Program-made: the position numbers and the translations under genes | Part shown: in pieces, positions 43,989-47,464 of the stretch | Numbering within the stretch: position 1 is the stretch's first letter | How the letters are laid out: every line of letters begins with the position of its first letter | Assembly (NCBI GenBank): GCA_030916885.1 | Contig: JAUPVT010000005.1 | Span: 1 to 47,464, forward strand | Length of the DNA stretch: 47,464 bases | Source of the DNA: Chlamydiota bacterium | GTDB taxonomy: Bacteria; Chlamydiota; Chlamydiia; Chlamydiales; Rhabdochlamydiaceae | Direction of reading: 5' to 3' | The notes under the pieces: generated by a model | Told to the model about the DNA's origin: nothing | The model's database searches: none | The model's input: the letters and a program-made list of their open reading frames with translations, nothing else

Positions 43989-45278
43989 TTAGAACTGCTT
44001 TTCTAGAGATTTTTTTAATAACTCTTTGATTCTATTGAGATCTAACTGTACTTTTTTTGTTTTATGCTTACTGACAAGTACTTTTCCTGTTATTTTAGTA
44101 CGACTCACATATTTAACTTCAGTGATCAGAACCTCTGCTTGACTTTGCTTGCGAGCTTGACTAAAATAAAGCGCTAATTGCATAGCATCTTGTAAAAGAT
44201 ATTTATTGATCAACTTAGCTTTAATAACTACATGAGAGCCTGCCATAGGGGTTACATGCAACCAGGTATCATTACCCTTTGCTATAGTAAAGGTCAGCTT
44301 TTCGTTTCCTTTAGCATTTTTTCCGACTAAAATGGTGTATTCTTTATCTATAAAGGTGTGAAAACCAGAAGTTTTATTAGGCTCTTTTTTTAGAGGCGGT
44401 TTTTTATAAGAAAGCTCTATATCTGGATGGGATAATTGTTTCTGAAGTGTTTGCATTTTCTGTTGGATCTCTTTTATAAATGAAGGATAGAGATCTAATC
44501 TTTTTTTTCTTTTGCGCACCTCTTTAAAGCGCATGTGTAATTGCTTTTGTATGGAAATTCGTGGGTCTAAAGCTATTTCTATAAAAGATTGACTCTCCCA
44601 ATTCATCACCTGTACGCTTTTCATACCAGGTGTTATTTTCTGCAGATGGCTTTTTAATAGCTCTGTTTCGTTTTGTAAAGTCTTCCAGTTTGTAGATCGG
44701 CGATATTCCTCTTGATACTTTTGAAGTTGTATTTCTAATTTGGCTAATTCATTAGATATTTTTCTGCGGTGCGATGCTAATAGAGCTTGCTTTTCTAATA
44801 ACTGATAACGCTTTTCTATTTCCGTACTAGTGACAAAAGTAGAAGAATGATGAATAGTAGGTTTTATAAGAGGAGGATTATAATGAGAAGAAGTGGATTT
44901 GTTGCTAAGTATAATAGCAAATGAAAAATCTGTAACAGCTAGAATTGGATGATAGTACATAAGCTCTGCAATAAAAAAATATTCTTCAAATTTTAAACAA
45001 AGAATACGATCCTCTGAGAGCAGAAAAACTTCCACACACTCTCTTTTTCTTAAGAGTTTATTTACTTGATCTGCAAAAACAGAGGGATAAGGTTTATATT
45101 TTTTATTTGTGAGATGAAAGCGACTAAAAGGTTTTTGCACACAAAGCAGAAGCTGGACATGATTAAATGCAAATACATAGCTTGTAGGGTTAATTTGCAT
45201 AAACCCTATTAGGTTTTTATCTAGGATTCCTTTTTTAATTTCAGGAAGAAGAGAGAGTATCTCTGAATAAGTCAACAT
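43989..45278 (-). CDS. NFACT-domain (RqcH-like) protein, short form
   Basis: A 429-residue protein with an N-terminal NFACT-N-like domain (FMQINPTSYVFAFN; KPFSRFHLTNKKYK), a central coiled coil (residues about 155-210 and 270-300) and the C-terminal NFACT-R block DTWLHVTPMAGSHVVIKAKL, close to the family's D(x)WxHxxxxPGSHVV(I/L). RqcH proteins bind stalled large ribosomal subunits and add alanine tails to trapped peptides. At 429 residues it is about 130 shorter than B. subtilis RqcH, apparently lacking the HhH middle domain, and the NFACT-N domain is poorly conserved. Function in quality control is plausible but not certain. Confidence 0.75.
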   Translation of the reverse strand: MLTYSEILSLLPEIKKGILDKNLIGFMQINPTSYVFAFNHVQLLLCVQKPFSRFHLTNKKYKPYPSVFADQVNKLLRKRECVEVFLLSEDRILCLKFEEYFFIAELMYYHPILAVTDFSFAIILSNKSTSSHYNPPLIKPTIHHSSTFVTSTEIEKRYQLLEKQALLASHRRKISNELAKLEIQLQKYQEEYRRSTNWKTLQNETELLKSHLQKITPGMKSVQVMNWESQSFIEIALDPRISIQKQLHMRFKEVRKRKKRLDLYPSFIKEIQQKMQTLQKQLSHPDIELSYKKPPLKKEPNKTSGFHTFIDKEYTILVGKNAKGNEKLTFTIAKGNDTWLHVTPMAGSHVVIKAKLINKYLLQDAMQLALYFSQARKQSQAEVLITEVKYVSRTKITGKVLVSKHKTKKVQLDLNRIKELLKKSLEKQF

Positions 45279-45368
45279 AGAATCTCTTTTTTAGAAAAAG
45301 TTTAAAGATTACTGAACTATTATAAATATACGCATATGTAGATATAAAAGAACAAGGTTCCCAAAGAC

Positions 45369-46074
45369 TTATGCTAATAGCAAACCAAAATCCATTACTT
45401 TATCAAAGTACTCTTTATTAATAACGCTTTCTTGTACTCCATTTACATGAATAAGAATCGGCCTGATCGAACAGAATTTAGGAATCTTTAAACATTTTCT
45501 CTTTTCTTCAATTTCTTTAATGATCTTCGGACCTATTCTATTTTTGGAAAATTTAACCTCACACAAATAAAGACTAAAGCGAGTCTGGATCATATAATCA
45601 ATTTGGCATCCCGGCTGTCTTAAAGTGGAGTTCTGAAAAAAAGGCCCATCCATGATGAACTCTTCTGGGGATAGATGTAACAGGCTCCAAATCATCTTAC
45701 GATTATGCACTACAAGATTTTCAAACTGCAGCCCCATCATAAAATCCCAGCCTGGAAGGCGGTTTAATGTTGTATTAGCAAAAGCTTCTTTTTCGATCTT
45801 TTGAGCGATTAGGAGCAATATATTTTAAATAGAATCGAAGATAATTATCCCTCAATCGGTAAAGGCTTAACTTGCTCTCTTGTTTACTAGCTAAATTCCA
45901 AGTGAAATCCCTCTTTACAAAACCAGCTTTTATGGCTGCAAGACCTAATTCACCTCCTACCAAACTAAGTTTCTCAAAAGTCTCTGTCATAACCTTAGTC
46001 ACTAATAATAATTTAACTGCCATTAGAGACTGCATACTAATAGGAGAACCATCAAAAAGATTCTCTAAAATAGA
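45369..46074 (-). pseudogene. C-terminal relic of a DUF234/DUF4143-type AAA ATPase, frameshifted
   Basis: The 5' part (46074-45775) reads ILENLFDGSPISMQSLMAVKLL and then YRLRDNYLRFYLKYIAPNR. Near 45800 the sequence shifts frame to IEKEAFANTTLNRLPGWDFM and MGLQFENLVVHNRKMI, ending with IDYMIQTRFSLYLCEVKFSKN. This is the C-terminal, nuclease-like half of archaeal-type AAA ATPases (DUF234/DUF4143 group). The P-loop ATPase domain is absent upstream, where a stop at 46072-46074 closes the frame. A truncated and frameshifted, inactive copy; these genes are commonly acquired horizontally. Confidence 0.75.
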
Positions 46075-46415
46075 TTAAGGATAATACTATTTATACATAA
46101 ATTTTATGATTAGAATAAGTATAATTGCGAATTCACCATGAGCTTCTTTTTGTTCGATTTTGGCAGAAGAAGTAAGAAGGCAAACACTTCTATTTTGAAG
46201 TTGCGTGCTCAAATTTAAGCACGCAAGAAGAGTAATACATTGCACAGGCAGCCCAAAAGCAAAGAACCGTGAAATAAAGGTTAAAGCTACTCCTGGGTTG
46301 TCATTTTGAACGAAGCCAGATGTAGATTTTATATATCAAATTGATTGGGGATCTACAGATGAACACCAGAAGATTTTTTGTGCCTTCGAGTATAGAATAT
46401 ATAGCCCGACCGCAC
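46075..46415. other. Gene-free stretch
   Basis: No convincing coding frame. A frame on the minus strand (46301-46516) with a basic, hydrophobic tail is in another phase of the downstream gene's end and could be joined to it only by slippage at the A-run near 46442-46451. Confidence 0.35.
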
Positions 46416-46976
46416 TTATAAAAAAATTGAGCAATTTTGCACATTTTTTTTTTCATCGTCTGATGTCTGATTTGTCGTATCTGTAATAGGGATCGTATTT
46501 TCCGGATTATCTTCAATAGCTAATTGATTTTCTCTGGGTAATACCGCTGCTGGTTCTCTACCAGTTAATAAATGAAATCCGTTCTTAACCCTATTCCTTA
46601 CAGGATTAAAAATTCGGTTTGCACAAATAGAAACCATATTTGCAATATTCGATGTCATTTCTTTCAACTCTGACGATGAAGTAGCTAGATTTCGTAAAGC
46701 CTGCGTATTGTTTTCGGACGATTCGATTATATTATCCAATCGTGTCTGGATTGCTTCGCTTCTTTCTATTAATCTTGTCATACCGTTAGAGTGTTCTTTT
46801 GCATTTTGTATTAATTCCTCCCCTTCTTGAAAAACCTTCTCGGCACATCTTGCTGTTGAAAGAGCTATAGAAAAAGATTCTGGATAGTCTTTTAAATACT
46901 GTTCTGTGAGGCCATATTTGTCTTTAAATGCGTCACTTATCTCATTTGTTGCAATATAGTTATTTACTGGGTCCAT
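46416..46976 (-). CDS. Unknown helical coiled-coil protein
   Basis: A 186-residue, mostly alpha-helical protein with heptad patterns between residues 45 and 120 (GEELIQNAKEHSNGMTRLIE; LDNIIESSENNTQALRNLAT) and no signal peptide. A weakly hydrophobic stretch ends the coiled coil (ANMVSICANRIFNPVRN). The tail is polar and ends KKNVQNCSIFL. GGAAATAATTAAT precedes the ATG at 46976. Forty bases upstream, on the same strand, lies the bilobed-hydrophobic gene, so the two may be expressed together. I recognise no family; a secreted protein partner or effector is a guess. Confidence 0.55.
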   Translation of the reverse strand: MDPVNNYIATNEISDAFKDKYGLTEQYLKDYPESFSIALSTARCAEKVFQEGEELIQNAKEHSNGMTRLIERSEAIQTRLDNIIESSENNTQALRNLATSSSELKEMTSNIANMVSICANRIFNPVRNRVKNGFHLLTGREPAAVLPRENQLAIEDNPENTIPITDTTNQTSDDEKKNVQNCSIFL

Positions 46977-47014
46977 ATTAATTATTTCCTGATACTATTG
47001 ATTTGGATTTTTGA

Positions 47015-47440
47015 TTATTCGACCTTTTTAGAGACCTCTTGCTTCGCCTTAAAATTTTGTACTTGCTGAATTGCTTCTTTATGCGTTTTTTTGTGAACAA
47101 TAGGCGCAACAATATATCCACCAGCAGCCCCTCCAGCAACAGCAGCTCCAGCGGCTACCGATCCTGTTCCAGATAAAGCAATAGCAGCTCCAGCAGGAGG
47201 AAACGTTAATACTAATCCACCGCTTAATATTGCACCAACAATGGCATAACTCCATTGAAGTGTGGTTTTGGATGATTGTAAGCCTTCTTCAATAATTTGA
47301 ATTAATCTTCCTTCTTCGGTTTTTTCGCTCTCAAGTTTAGTGCATCGATTTTCAAGTTCTGTATTTTTGGCTTCCAAAATTTCACGACCTTGTTTGGCAA
47401 CTTTTAACTCTGTTTCTACTCTTTTATTTTTTTTTGTAGT
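47015..47440 (-). CDS. Inc-like bilobed hydrophobic protein, 5' end uncertain (contig edge)
   Basis: The frame is open from a stop near 47441 to 47015 but contains no ATG; a TTG at 47377 gives 120 residues. It has an N-terminal coiled coil (ENRCTKLESEKTEEGRLIQIIE) followed by a paired hydrophobic region of about 50 residues (WSYAIVGAILSGGLVLTF, then ALSGTGSVAAGAAVAGGAAGG) with a short proline turn, and a charged tail (KKTHKEAIQQVQNFKAKQE). The bilobed hydrophobic hairpin is the hallmark of chlamydial inclusion-membrane proteins. A nine-base T-run (47427-47435 region) and the adapter bases beyond make the 5' end unreliable, so the real gene is probably longer. Confidence 0.5.
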   Translation of the reverse strand, partial: TTKKNKRVETELKVAKQGREILEAKNTELENRCTKLESEKTEEGRLIQIIEEGLQSSKTTLQWSYAIVGAILSGGLVLTFPPAGAAIALSGTGSVAAGAAVAGGAAGGYIVAPIVHKKTHKEAIQQVQNFKAKQEVSKKVE

Positions 47441-47450
47441 TCAAGGTGAC

Positions 47451-47464
47451 AGATCGGAAGAGCG
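47451..47464 (+). other. Illumina adapter sequence (assembly artefact)
   Basis: The last 14 bases, AGATCGGAAGAGCG, equal the start of the Illumina TruSeq adapter. They are not genomic and mark an untrimmed contig end. Confidence 0.93.

Noticed and set aside
46416-46430. CaaX box at the end of the 46416 coiled-coil protein (NCSIFL)
   Set aside because: The cysteine is fifth from the end, not fourth, so it does not fit the motif.
1-47464. CRISPR array, rRNA operon, riboswitch or replication origin
   Set aside because: I found no regularly spaced direct repeats, rRNA sequence, known riboswitch core or DnaA-box cluster on reading the window.

Overview
The window is about 47.5 kb of AT-rich bacterial DNA from a member of the Chlamydiae, most likely an environmental (amoeba- or arthropod-associated) lineage such as Rhabdochlamydia, Parachlamydia or Simkania rather than Chlamydia itself. 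Two gene blocks support this. DedA-pgsA-sppA-polA-coaE-rho together with dnaB-mnmG-lplA recalls the C. trachomatis CT491-CT499 neighbourhood. sdhB-sdhA-sdhC-tatD-tolQ-tolR-tolA-tolB-pal-LysM recalls CT591-CT601. Glutamate racemase, an OmpR/PhoB-type regulator, a BTB-domain relic and many decayed insertion sequences fit the larger environmental genomes. Genus is an inference; no rRNA is present.

Layout. 1-1554: an IS4-like relic, a broken msrA and a MauE-like membrane protein. 1697-9775: housekeeping block (DedA, pgsA, mscS on the opposite strand, sppA, polA, coaE, rho). 9776-10170: rho terminator and a DinD/BRO-like scrap. 10171-12865 (minus): a secreted alkylsulfatase-type metallo-beta-lactamase-fold enzyme followed by a frameshifted outer-membrane protein. 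13141-17626: oppA-like binding protein, a large unknown protein and a phosphoribosyltransferase. 17675-18028: a miniature IS3 derivative. 18301-23570: conserved unknown, tRNA-Ser(GCU), dnaB, a 29-residue mS38/COX24-like basic protein, mnmG and lplA.

23788-31497 is the accessory region. It holds an SdpA/SdpB(HTTM)-like pair next to a membrane-bound M23 peptidase, several broken genes (one with two in-frame stops and a frameshift, one tandem-BTB relic), two paralogous small genes with the same hairpin leader and CaaX-like C-termini, a type III translocator/effector-like protein, a small ORF whose ribosome-binding site lies inside a 30-bp palindrome, and another IS4-like relic. 31498-35983 (minus): sdhCAB, then tatD. 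36516-43492: a glycosyltransferase-like gene, then the Tol-Pal envelope operon running into LysM, murI and a response regulator. 43989-47464: an NFACT-domain protein, a frameshifted ATPase relic, and two coiled-coil or bilobed-hydrophobic proteins resembling secreted inclusion-membrane proteins.

The last 14 bases (47451-47464) match the start of the Illumina TruSeq adapter, so the right edge is a contig end with untrimmed adapter and the final gene call there is unreliable.

The core genes cover DNA replication and repair (polA, dnaB), transcription termination (rho), translation (mnmG, tRNA-Ser, mS38-like), cofactors (coaE, lplA), respiration (sdhCAB) and envelope constriction and peptidoglycan supply (Tol-Pal, LysM, murI). 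The accessory stretches look like host-interaction genes being gained and lost amid dead insertion sequences.
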